Positions 7,268 to 13,927 of a DNA stretch of 50,152 nucleotides are shown here, in pieces. The translations under genes were made by a program, and so were the position numbers. The DNA is taken from positions 1 through 50,152 of the IMG/VR virus record IMGVR_UViG_3300048590_001393. The stretch is one strand, 5' to 3'. Below the pieces are notes generated by a model that made no database searches, was not told the origin of the DNA, and worked only from the letters and a program-made list of their open reading frames with translations. Each line of letters begins with the position of its first letter. Position 1 is the stretch's first letter. This stretch comes from a virus.

Positions 7268-7571
7268 ATCCAACGACTCCGAAACACCCCAGAAGGCGGA
7301 TTGCAATCCGCGTCTTGTTAGCCCTCTTCGACCGCCGATACACTCCACGGTGCATCGGAACTACTGGGAGCGGTCACTGTATCCACACCCGAAAGTCCCC
7401 AGCGCGATCAAAGATGGGCGACTCATGCCCGATGCGGGATGGATGAGAGTGGAGCGCAATGGAGAGGTGACAGGCTTTGTATCGGATGGATGCGAGTGGA
7501 GCACTGTCTCTCTGGAGGAAAACGCCGCCGCAAAATCTCGGGCTAACGCTTATTCACAGGACCAGCCTTAA
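7257..7571 (+). CDS. Hypothetical protein
   Basis: 104 residues, overlapping the methyltransferase end by 11 bases. The N-terminal 30 residues are polar. The rest (YWERSLYPHPKVPSAIKDGR, then WMRVERNGEVTGFVSDG) looks like a small beta-rich domain. No family recognised. Codon use matches the surroundings. Confidence 0.55.
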   Translation: MSTESNDSETPQKADCNPRLVSPLRPPIHSTVHRNYWERSLYPHPKVPSAIKDGRLMPDAGWMRVERNGEVTGFVSDGCEWSTVSLEENAAAKSRANAYSQDQP

Positions 7572-7585
7572 CATAATTATCATCC

Positions 7586-8578
7586 ATGACAGCAATACAA
7601 CTCCAACGCAAAGAGCTTGAAATCAACAAGATGCGCTCATATATCCGCATGCAAGGGAAAGCAATTACCACAGAGCGGAGTTATTGCCGTTGGGTGGGGA
7701 AATACATCGAGTTTCTATGCCTCCAACAATGGGATGCAGACACGACTTCACGCCGCAAAGTGGAGGCATTCTTGACCGCAGAAGCGGAACGTGACGTGGC
7801 ATCCAGCACGCAGAACAGCGCATTTGCCGCAATCCTCTATTACTACGAGCACATCCGTAAAGAGAAGCTGGAGAATGTGGATGCTTTACGGTCCAAGGTT
7901 GGTGAGCGCGTGCGCGTAGCACCGAGCCGTGACGACGTGCGCAAGGTTTTGATGGCGGTCCAGGACTCAGGCGGATACCCCACCCGCCTCATTTCTCACC
8001 TAATGTATGCCTGCGGCCTGCGCATTGGCGAGACGCTGGCGATCAGAATCAAAGACATCGACCTTGACGCCGCCAAGCTGACGATCATCGAGGGCAAGGG
8101 AAAGAGTGACAGGTTTATCAATATCCCGCCGATGATGATCCCTCACCTCCGTTTGCAACTCACCGTCGCGGAATCCTACGCAGCGAAGTTCCGCGCCCAA
8201 GGTGTGCCGATCAAGATGCCGTCGCTGCACGGCAAGAAATCGCCGCAGTCCCAATTCCAACGCCGCTGGGCATGGCTTTTCCCGCTCGATCATCCGTGCC
8301 GTGATCCTCGCGGCGATGGTCTGGTAACGTGGCACTGCTTGGCAGGCCCGGTGCGCTGTGCAATCGCCTTAGCCTGCAAGCGCAGCGGGGTGGAGGGACT
8401 CAGTCCCCATCATCTCAGGCACGCATGGGCAACGCACTCGGCTGATGCCGGAGCACGCATCCAAGACATTCAAGAGATACTTGGTCACAAGGACATCAAG
8501 ACCACCCTGCGCTATATCCGGCCCGATCCAGAGCGCGTCCCTTCTCCGATTGAAACTCTTTTCCACCGATCCGCATGA
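7586..8578 (+). CDS. Tyrosine recombinase (integrase) with integron-integrase-like features
   Basis: 330 residues. It cuts and rejoins DNA through a covalent tyrosine link, as in phage integration or excision. The N-terminal SAM-like core-binding domain is at residues 12-100. Catalytic set: Arg146 (CGLRIGE), Lys171/Lys173 (GKGKSDR), His275 and Arg278 (SPHHLRHAW), His301 (LGHKDIKTT), Tyr310 (LRYIRP). Between the beta region and SPHHLRH there is a segment WLFPLDHPCRDPRGDGLVTWH. Its layout (WxFP...DPRxG...H) matches the extra helix region of IntI integron integrases rather than ordinary XerC/D. There is no integron cassette array in the window. It suggests a temperate phage. No excisionase or attachment site was identified. 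Confidence 0.9.
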   Translation: MTAIQLQRKELEINKMRSYIRMQGKAITTERSYCRWVGKYIEFLCLQQWDADTTSRRKVEAFLTAEAERDVASSTQNSAFAAILYYYEHIRKEKLENVDALRSKVGERVRVAPSRDDVRKVLMAVQDSGGYPTRLISHLMYACGLRIGETLAIRIKDIDLDAAKLTIIEGKGKSDRFINIPPMMIPHLRLQLTVAESYAAKFRAQGVPIKMPSLHGKKSPQSQFQRRWAWLFPLDHPCRDPRGDGLVTWHCLAGPVRCAIALACKRSGVEGLSPHHLRHAWATHSADAGARIQDIQEILGHKDIKTTLRYIRPDPERVPSPIETLFHRSA

Positions 8579-8874
8579 ACACCTACACCCTCACCGACAC
8601 CGCGGAGACCATCGCGGATAACCCCGAAGGCATTGCGCACCAAGAAGCCGCAGAGAAGGACTACGCCGCCTACGGTGCCGACCTGCGCGACGACTGCCTT
8701 GCTCTGCTCCACAGCGTAAGCCGCCGCCTCTCCGGCCACGAGATCGCCATGTGCCAGGCTGCCGCAGGCCAGCGCGACGACATCAAGGGGATCGACTGCG
8801 CGGTGATCGACCGCCTCCGGGCGGAGTTCCCAAGAGAGATCGCCCAAGCCAAGGAAATCCTCGCCCGCAGATGA
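8575..8874 (+). CDS. Small acidic hypothetical protein
   Basis: 99 residues, with ATGA overlap to the integrase gene, so co-translated. Mostly helical and acidic (NPEGIAHQEAAEKDYAAYGA, then VIDRLRAEFPREIAQAKEIL). There is no helix-turn-helix motif clear enough to call it an excisionase, although that is a natural suspicion from its place. Function unknown. Confidence 0.6.
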   Translation: MNTYTLTDTAETIADNPEGIAHQEAAEKDYAAYGADLRDDCLALLHSVSRRLSGHEIAMCQAAAGQRDDIKGIDCAVIDRLRAEFPREIAQAKEILARR

Positions 8875-8897
8875 TCCAAGAAATCTCCACTTTTGCC

Positions 8898-8937
8898 AGT
8901 TGCGCCCGTGTTTCGATTCCGGGCGGGGTGGCAGATT
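8898..8937 (+). promoter_or_regulatory. Phage promoter-like element, copy 1
   Basis: AGTTGCGCCCGTGTTT at 8898-8913, then 18 bases, then CAGATT (8932-8937) as -10-like hexamer. The seven bases before the element (TTTTGCC) are the same as in copy 2. It lies at the head of the block with the AT-rich accessory gene, replication initiator and helicase. Predicted start of transcription is near 8945. Confidence 0.65.
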
Positions 8938-8981
8938 TACAGCGTCAACCGCCGTTTGGAACCGGCCTGACCCTCACCAGC

Positions 8982-9428
8982 ATGACACTAAAAAAGCAAA
9001 CAGCCTCCGATTCTCTTCATCCGCCCGTAGTTCATGCCGGGGTTCCAACGGGTGGGGAGAGTCGGGGGTTTTTTGATACCATGAAGACACTTACCGACAA
9101 TGTTGTAATAAAACTTCTACGCATCGAAGTAGAACATTCAAAAAAGGTGGAAAAACTAGAGGAAGCGCTAGGAACGGAACACTCTAATTTGCATCTAGAT
9201 TTGATAGACCTCGTGCTGGACGTGCTTGGCATTCCTGTTGACAACACTTGCGAAACAAACGCCTGCGAAATTGCGAATACAACCGGTGTATGGCCCGAGA
9301 ATGCCTATTGCCGTGACGATTGGTATGAACAGTGGTATGACATCAAGAGCGGGAAATCCAAAGTAACCATAGAAGAATTTCCATCATGGGCCAGAGAGCA
9401 ACTGAAAGGGGGCCAAGGTGGCCGGTGA
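8982..9428 (+). CDS. AT-rich hypothetical accessory gene
   Basis: 148 residues from ATG 8982, or 115 from ATG 9081. The first 33 residues are low-complexity, and the globular part begins MKTLTDNVVIKLLRIEVEHS, so 9081 may be the real start. Helical N-terminal half with a Lys/Glu coiled coil (KKVEKLEEALGTEHSNL), then a cysteine pair (NTCETNACEI) and an aromatic segment (YCRDDWYEQWYD). Codons are clearly more AT-rich than in neighbours. Together with its own promoter this is the look of a moron, a late-acquired accessory gene. Function unknown. Confidence 0.6.
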   Translation: MTLKKQTASDSLHPPVVHAGVPTGGESRGFFDTMKTLTDNVVIKLLRIEVEHSKKVEKLEEALGTEHSNLHLDLIDLVLDVLGIPVDNTCETNACEIANTTGVWPENAYCRDDWYEQWYDIKSGKSKVTIEEFPSWAREQLKGGQGGR

Positions 9429-10158
9429 CTGGATCAAAGTAGAAAAGGCCACCCCCACCAAGATGGAGGTTTTGGCTATCTCTGAATTACTCGAAATTCA
9501 CCCCGCGCACGCCTTCGGGCTGTGTGTAAAATTCTGGATGTGGTGTGACGACCACCTGACGGATGGTAACGCAAAGCGCGTTACCAAGAAAACGCTCGAT
9601 TACGTTATTGGGCACGATGGCATGACAGATGCGCTCCTTAAAGTTGACTGGCTCCGAGACCGCTCCGGCTCTCTCGAAGTCCCTCACTTTGATCGGCATC
9701 TTTCCGAAGGCGCTAAGAATAGGGCACTTACGAAAGAACGAGTCAGAAAATCGAAAGCAAAAAGTAACGAAACGAGCGTAGCGAAGGTAACGCATACACC
9801 GTTACCAGAGAAGAGAAGAGAAGAGAAGAGAGAAGAAGATAATAGGGCGGCTTCGCCGGCATCTGTCGATAACGGATCATTTGACATCAAAGATCCTCCC
9901 CCGCCTCCAAAGCCAAAACGATTCCAAAAGCCAACCGTCGATCAGATCGCGGAATACGCATTCGAGATCAATGCCGGCATCAACGCCGAAACATTCTTCG
10001 ACTACTACGAATCCAAGGGCTGGATGATCGGCAAGACCCCCATGAAGGACTGGAAGGCATCTGTCCGCACATGGAAAAGGTCCAGCAACCCACAACCGGC
10101 CACCGCTCACGCAAACGGCTTCACACCACTCTTTCCCGGCCACCGCCCAGGCAAATGA
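9418..10158 (+). CDS. Replication initiator/helicase-loader-like protein
   Basis: 246 residues, GTG start at 9418 overlapping the previous gene. The N-terminal 110 residues (DWIKVEKATPTKMEVLAISE, then LCVKFWMWCDDHL) look like the winged-helix region of phage replication initiators. A highly charged linker follows (EKRREEKREEDN), and then a C-terminal domain PTVDQIAEYAFEINAGINAE...FFDYYESKGWMIGKTPMKDWK, which resembles the tail domain of many phage O/DnaD-like proteins that load the helicase. The DnaB-type gene follows with a 4-base overlap. The gene contains inverted GGTAACGC repeats and a purine tract that could be the origin, as in the lambda O gene. Confidence 0.75.
   Translation: MAGDWIKVEKATPTKMEVLAISELLEIHPAHAFGLCVKFWMWCDDHLTDGNAKRVTKKTLDYVIGHDGMTDALLKVDWLRDRSGSLEVPHFDRHLSEGAKNRALTKERVRKSKAKSNETSVAKVTHTPLPEKRREEKREEDNRAASPASVDNGSFDIKDPPPPPKPKRFQKPTVDQIAEYAFEINAGINAETFFDYYESKGWMIGKTPMKDWKASVRTWKRSSNPQPATAHANGFTPLFPGHRPGK
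9565..9839 (+). other. Candidate replication origin inside the initiator gene
   Basis: GGTAACGC (9565-9572) and its complement GCGTTACC (9578-9585) form a perfect palindrome with a 5-base loop. A second GGTAACGC (9786-9793) faces GTTACC (9801-9806). Directly after it lies a 33-base purine-only tract built of AGAGA units (9807-9839), then AT-richer ATAATAG. Inverted iterons plus an easily opened tract inside an initiator gene resemble the lambda origin within O. Function is inferred. Confidence 0.4.
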
Positions 10159-11540
10159 ACCAAGACGATACCACAACACCCTTCCCACATAGCATCATTG
10201 CTGAAAAATCCGTCGTTTCCGCCATCTTTGGCGATCCGGATCTGATGGCCGAGGCACCATACCTCAACGATGACCACTTTCACCTGCCGGGTCCGCGAGT
10301 GATCTTCCAAGTTCTCCAGCATTTCATTGCTCACGGGAAGCCGATGGACGCCAAATGCCTGCTGCAACACCTCCTTGACAAAAGCCTGCTGCAACGAGTT
10401 GGAGGGCCGTCAGAAGTGGCCGACCTGCTGCGTTTCGACAACAACCCAGCGCGCTTTCTCTTCCACATCAACACCCTGAACGACAAGCTGGCCCGCCGCA
10501 TGGCGATTATGGCAGCGGAAACCATACGGGTGGCCGCGTACGAAGCCGAAGACACCAGCGAGCTTGTGGAGGCCACATCCGCGCCAATATCCGCAATCCA
10601 CGACACGCTCCTTGCCCTACGGCCGGCAGACACGATGAAAATGGTGATGAGCGAGGTAATTGCCGACCTCAACGCCAAGATGAGCGGGGAGCGCTCTTCC
10701 ATCGGCATCCGGACCAACATCCCCTGCATCGATCATAAGCTGATGGGGCTGCACCCTGGGCGCACCACCATCATTTCCGGATACCCCTCGGGCGGGAAAT
10801 CCGTATTGGGCGGCCAACTGTGCGCGGAAGCCTTCATGCAGGGGAAGCAGACGCTGTTCATCAGCCTAGAAATGTCCAAGGCTGACCTTTCCAAGCGATT
10901 GCTCGCCTATGTGGCAGATATGAAGGGCATGGCCATCAGCGACCCGGTGGAATACGCCATCAGGCAAAGCACAGCAGAAGGCCAACCCGAAAGAAAAAAG
11001 CTGAACGCCGTCGAGCTTTCAAAGCTCGTACGTGCCACAAAAACAATCATCGAAGCCCCCTTCGAGATAGAGCGCCTGACGGGAGCCACCGAACAGACTA
11101 TTTCCGCGGTGATCCGCAAACACCACCGCAAGAGCCCGCTGGCCGTCGTGTGCGTGGACTACGCCCAGCGGATCCGCCCGTCATCCGAAATGAAAGGCCA
11201 GAACAGGGAGCAGCAGCTTTCCCACGCATCCAAGGTCTTGGCCGACCTAGCGGCAGAGCTTGGGTTTCACCTTCTGCTTCTATCCCAACTCAACAAGGAA
11301 GGTGCCGCCAAACACGCGGAAGCGCTGAACGAAGACTGTGACCTGCACCTGCAAATTTTACAGAGCAAGGACAACAAGGAGCACATCGGCCTAGCCGTTC
11401 CAAAAGACCGTCACCACGGCCAATGCGGTGCCCTGCTGTCTGTTGTGCTCGATGAGGAGCACCTGCGCTTCATCGAAGTGGATAAGCGCCCAGAACCCCA
11501 ACAAGCCCAACACCGCAAGGAACGTCGCCATGAAAACTGA
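10155..11540 (+). CDS. dnaB: Replicative DNA helicase, DnaB family
   Basis: 461 residues from ATG 10155, overlapping the initiator stop. It unwinds DNA at the phage replication fork. The N-terminal helical domain begins with HSIIAEKSVVSAIFGDPDLM, as in DnaB. The RecA-like motor has Walker A GYPSGGKSV (residues 209-217), a LFISLEMSKADLSKRL segment after it (H1a), Walker B AVVCVDYAQRI, and a LLLLSQLNKEG motif (H3). The C-terminal arginine-finger region is shorter than usual (VPKDRHHGQCGA). No primase gene was found in the window, so host primase may be used. Confidence 0.92.
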   Translation: MNQDDTTTPFPHSIIAEKSVVSAIFGDPDLMAEAPYLNDDHFHLPGPRVIFQVLQHFIAHGKPMDAKCLLQHLLDKSLLQRVGGPSEVADLLRFDNNPARFLFHINTLNDKLARRMAIMAAETIRVAAYEAEDTSELVEATSAPISAIHDTLLALRPADTMKMVMSEVIADLNAKMSGERSSIGIRTNIPCIDHKLMGLHPGRTTIISGYPSGGKSVLGGQLCAEAFMQGKQTLFISLEMSKADLSKRLLAYVADMKGMAISDPVEYAIRQSTAEGQPERKKLNAVELSKLVRATKTIIEAPFEIERLTGATEQTISAVIRKHHRKSPLAVVCVDYAQRIRPSSEMKGQNREQQLSHASKVLADLAAELGFHLLLLSQLNKEGAAKHAEALNEDCDLHLQILQSKDNKEHIGLAVPKDRHHGQCGALLSVVLDEEHLRFIEVDKRPEPQQAQHRKERRHEN

Positions 11541-11808
11541 ACTCCAACGCCTTGCCAGCACCGCAGAGCGCATGTTGCTCCGGCCCGCGCCAACCCCTAT
11601 CCCCTCCCCGCTTCTCCCGAAGGTGGGAGACATCGCCACCTACCTACGCGCAGGCCGCATACGCAGGCACTCCGGCTATGTCAAAGAGCATGCTCCACTG
11701 CCCGTGCTCGCCGTCAAAGTCGCCCCGCAACACCCCGAGTGGAAAGAAATTTGGGTTCAGATCGAAGAGATCAAAGCTGCGCAGAAAGGAGGCCACGATG
11801 CCGCGTGA
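11530..11808 (+). CDS. Small hypothetical protein
   Basis: 92 residues. ATG 11530 overlaps the helicase end. A helical start (TELQRLASTAERMLLRP) is followed by a proline-rich bridge and a beta-like region (VGDIATYLRAGRIRRHSGYV, then EWKEIWVQIEEIKAA). No family recognised. It overlaps the next start. Confidence 0.6.
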   Translation: MKTELQRLASTAERMLLRPAPTPIPSPLLPKVGDIATYLRAGRIRRHSGYVKEHAPLPVLAVKVAPQHPEWKEIWVQIEEIKAAQKGGHDAA

Positions 11809-12148
11809 AAAGACCAACGACGCCTGGACCGAGTATGACGCCCCTTGGGTGGAGGAGACCGACATCCCCTTCACCTACCGAGTCGAATCCCGCTCCGATA
11901 AGGACTTCGCATTCCACACCGTGGACCTCACCCAGCGCGGCGGGCATGGTGCGTGTACTTGCAGATTCTTCACAATTCGCGCGGCCTCCAACTTCCGGCG
12001 ACATTTCCGACACATTCCCTACGCCCCGAAGCGGGAAGGAGTGTCGGAATGCGTCCACATCCGGGCCGCCCTTGATCACTACCACCAGCACGTCACCATC
12101 CCCATGCTCGCCAACTTCCGCCACGGAATACCAACAAACAACCAATGA
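11798..12148 (+). CDS. SWIM-type zinc-finger-like small protein
   Basis: 116 residues. ATG 11798 follows GGAGG by a short spacing. It has the pattern Cys-x-Cys (GACTCRFF) and, 36 residues later, Cys-x-His (SECVHIRAA), the CxC...CxH ligand order of SWIM domains, which bind DNA or proteins. The helix between the ligands is arginine/histidine-rich (SNFRRHFRHIPY). It lies in the replication block, so a DNA-related role is plausible but unproven. Confidence 0.6.
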   Translation: MPREKTNDAWTEYDAPWVEETDIPFTYRVESRSDKDFAFHTVDLTQRGGHGACTCRFFTIRAASNFRRHFRHIPYAPKREGVSECVHIRAALDHYHQHVTIPMLANFRHGIPTNNQ

Positions 12149-12387
12149 GAACCAGAAAACAAATCCTCCAGGACCGAATCCGCCGAATCGTGGCGCACCG
12201 CGACAATCCAACCGCGCCAGTGGATGCCGCCACACTGCTACACATCGAGGGGCAGCGACTATTGAGCGTCGGGAACCCGCTCGCGCAAAAGATGTCGTGG
12301 TCCCTGAGGCTTGCAGCCGCCAAGCTCGAATCGTGGGGCGACCCCGCGTGCATGGTGCGCTATCAAAAAATCCCCACCAACCCATGA
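12145..12387 (+). CDS. Small basic hypothetical protein
   Basis: 80 residues with ATGA overlaps on both sides. Basic N-terminus (RTRKQILQDRIRRIVAHRDN) and helical C-terminus (MSWSLRLAAAKLESWG). No family recognised. The coupled overlaps and codon use support expression. Confidence 0.6.
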   Translation: MRTRKQILQDRIRRIVAHRDNPTAPVDAATLLHIEGQRLLSVGNPLAQKMSWSLRLAAAKLESWGDPACMVRYQKIPTNP

Positions 12388-12581
12388 AACGCCCAAGACC
12401 CATCAGCCTGCCCATCGAGGTGCAGATCACTCCCCGACTGCTCGCCGCGGTCGAGGGCTCCATCGGACGCAGGCTCTCACCAGGCTGCAAGGTCATGGTG
12501 GTGCCCCCGCCCCCGCCGCTGGACGAAATCCACATGACCAAACAAGACTTGGTGAAGATGGCAAAACGAACAACCCCATGA
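12384..12581 (+). CDS. Small hypothetical protein
   Basis: 65 residues from ATG 12384, in a chain of ATGA-overlapping genes. Contains ISLPIEVQITPRLLAAVEG, a poly-proline run (VVPPPPPLDEIH) and a basic end. Function unknown. Confidence 0.55.
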   Translation: MKRPRPISLPIEVQITPRLLAAVEGSIGRRLSPGCKVMVVPPPPPLDEIHMTKQDLVKMAKRTTP

Positions 12582-12856
12582 ACCACCCATACAACTTCCC
12601 CACCATCAGGATCAACCGCAAGCAGTTCCTCCTGTACGAAGGCATCATTACCCAAGTGACGGCCATCGAGATCACCGCCAGCGCCGTGCTACTCCGGCCA
12701 GCGCACAATATCACGAGGCATGCGCACCGCGAATCCTTCGCCCATGCTGACGGCTTCGCCTGCTGGGAGGAAATGCGCCAGTGGTTTGAGAACCAACACG
12801 GCCTACCCTTCACCGGCATCCTTATCCAGTGGAACCCAATCCCCAAACAACCATGA
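12578..12856 (+). CDS. Conserved-type small phage protein
   Basis: 92 residues from ATG 12578 (ATGA overlap). It begins with a short beta region (PTIRINRKQFLLYEGIITQV) and ends ADGFACWEEMRQWFENQHG followed by LPFTGILIQW. This ending (ADGF, W..M..WF, HGLPF.G.LI.W) is typical of small phage proteins of unknown function that I associate with the ASCH/PUA-like RNA-binding fold. That link is from memory and not certain. Confidence 0.6.
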   Translation: MNHPYNFPTIRINRKQFLLYEGIITQVTAIEITASAVLLRPAHNITRHAHRESFAHADGFACWEEMRQWFENQHGLPFTGILIQWNPIPKQP

Positions 12857-12890
12857 AAACGCCTCTGTCGAGGCACGCCAAAAATAGATC

Positions 12891-13253
12891 ATGAATACAC
12901 CAACCAACTCCGAGGCGTTACCTCTCACGAATTGTTCCTTTTTGGCGTTGATCCCCGAATGGGATGCTGCGGTCGAGAAAAAATGGAAGGAGGTGCGCGA
13001 CTCCAAGGGACATTGGATCGCCATCTACTCGCCTCAATGGGGGCACTCCGAGGATCTGCGCCGCCGCCGTGAAACATCAATGGAGGTGATACGCTGGACA
13101 GCGGAATGGTTTAAGGAGCGCGGACACCAGATCGAATGCCAGATCATGGAAGACGGCGAGAGTATCGGAATCCGTGAAGCGAACAACCCCAGCACAGCCG
13201 CCGAAGGTCGGCTGATGCGGCCTGTTCGTTTTGCCAGTTGCGCCCGTGTTTAA
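12891..13253 (+). CDS. Hypothetical protein ending inside promoter copy 2
   Basis: 120 residues from ATG 12891. Contains LIPEWDAAVEKKWKEVRDSKG, WIAIYSPQWGHSEDLRRRRE and IRWTAEWFKERGHQIEC. The last residues (FASCARV) are encoded by the promoter-like element itself, so the stop TAA lies at its edge. A promoter embedded in the end of a gene suggests that the element was fixed before or independently of the frame. No family recognised. Confidence 0.6.
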   Translation: MNTPTNSEALPLTNCSFLALIPEWDAAVEKKWKEVRDSKGHWIAIYSPQWGHSEDLRRRRETSMEVIRWTAEWFKERGHQIECQIMEDGESIGIREANNPSTAAEGRLMRPVRFASCARV

Positions 13254-13275
13254 AAATCTCGACAGGGTGCATAAA
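13236..13275 (+). promoter_or_regulatory. Phage promoter-like element, copy 2 (before terminase genes)
   Basis: AGTTGCGCCCGTGTTT at 13236-13251, an 18-base spacer, then CATAAA (13270-13275), with TAAAAT overlapping it. The predicted transcript start near 13283 leaves a 5' leader of about 30 bases before the terminase small-subunit ATG at 13316. Position at the start of the packaging genes suggests a late promoter. Confidence 0.7.
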
Positions 13276-13315
13276 ATCTCGCCACGCCGATAGGTGAGAA
13301 ACCGTCCAAGCTACC

Positions 13316-13927
13316 ATGAAAGCCACAACGAAGCCAAAAGCGAAGAAGGGGAAGACTCCGACGAAGAAAGCGGAAAAGCTCCAACCCAAGCACGAACGCT
13401 TTGCGGAGCTTGTGGCTGCCGGAATGCCCGACACCGAAGCGTACATTCAGTCTGGATGCGGGAAAACTGAGGCATCAGCCTTGAAGAACGCATGGAGAGT
13501 GAGGGATATTGAGGGAGTGAAGGCCAAAATTGCGGAGCTTACCGCCCCTAAGTCCGCTGAACTGGAGAGAACCAAGAAGGAAAACCTCCAGTGGCTCACG
13601 GATTGCATCGTGACTCCCATATCGGCAATCGGCCCCGATTCCCCTTTGTGCGTCGAATATGTGGAAGAGTTTGTGGCCGGAGGATCGCGCGGGAAACTCA
13701 AGCGAGGGCAAGCAGATTCAGGCAATGAGGTAGCCGGGCCCGACATCATCCGCAGGAGAGTTAAGAAGGCCGACCCACTCCGCGCAATGGAACTGTTCGC
13801 CCGCATGCGCGGTCACTTCGAGCCCGACCGCGTGGAAGTGGAAGCCGGACCGAAAACCCTGATGACAATCAAAGAACGCGCCGCCCAGGTCTCAAGCGCC
13901 CTTGCCCTCCGATACCAACGCAAATGA
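13316..13927 (+). CDS. terS: Terminase small subunit
   Basis: 203 residues. It recognises phage DNA for packaging and passes it to the large subunit. The N-terminal 22 residues are very basic. A helix-turn-helix follows (ERFAELVAAGMPDTEAYIQSG), then GKTEASALKNAWRVRD, as in terminase small subunits of the Terminase_2 type. The middle is a helix (AKIAELTAPKSAELERTKKE), and ADPLRAMELFARMRGHFEPD is the usual oligomerisation/C-terminal part. The stop overlaps the start of the large-subunit gene. Confidence 0.85.
   Translation: MKATTKPKAKKGKTPTKKAEKLQPKHERFAELVAAGMPDTEAYIQSGCGKTEASALKNAWRVRDIEGVKAKIAELTAPKSAELERTKKENLQWLTDCIVTPISAIGPDSPLCVEYVEEFVAGGSRGKLKRGQADSGNEVAGPDIIRRRVKKADPLRAMELFARMRGHFEPDRVEVEAGPKTLMTIKERAAQVSSALALRYQRK

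Noticed and set aside
8575-8874. Excisionase gene next to the integrase
   Set aside because: The product is acidic and helical and has no winged-helix or Xis-like basic helix-turn-helix. Position alone is not enough.
12861-12874. Hairpin GCCTC-TGTC-GAGGC before the gene at 12891, as a terminator
   Set aside because: The stem has only five base pairs and is not followed by a T-run on the + strand. The A-run after it would serve only the opposite strand, which has no gene here.
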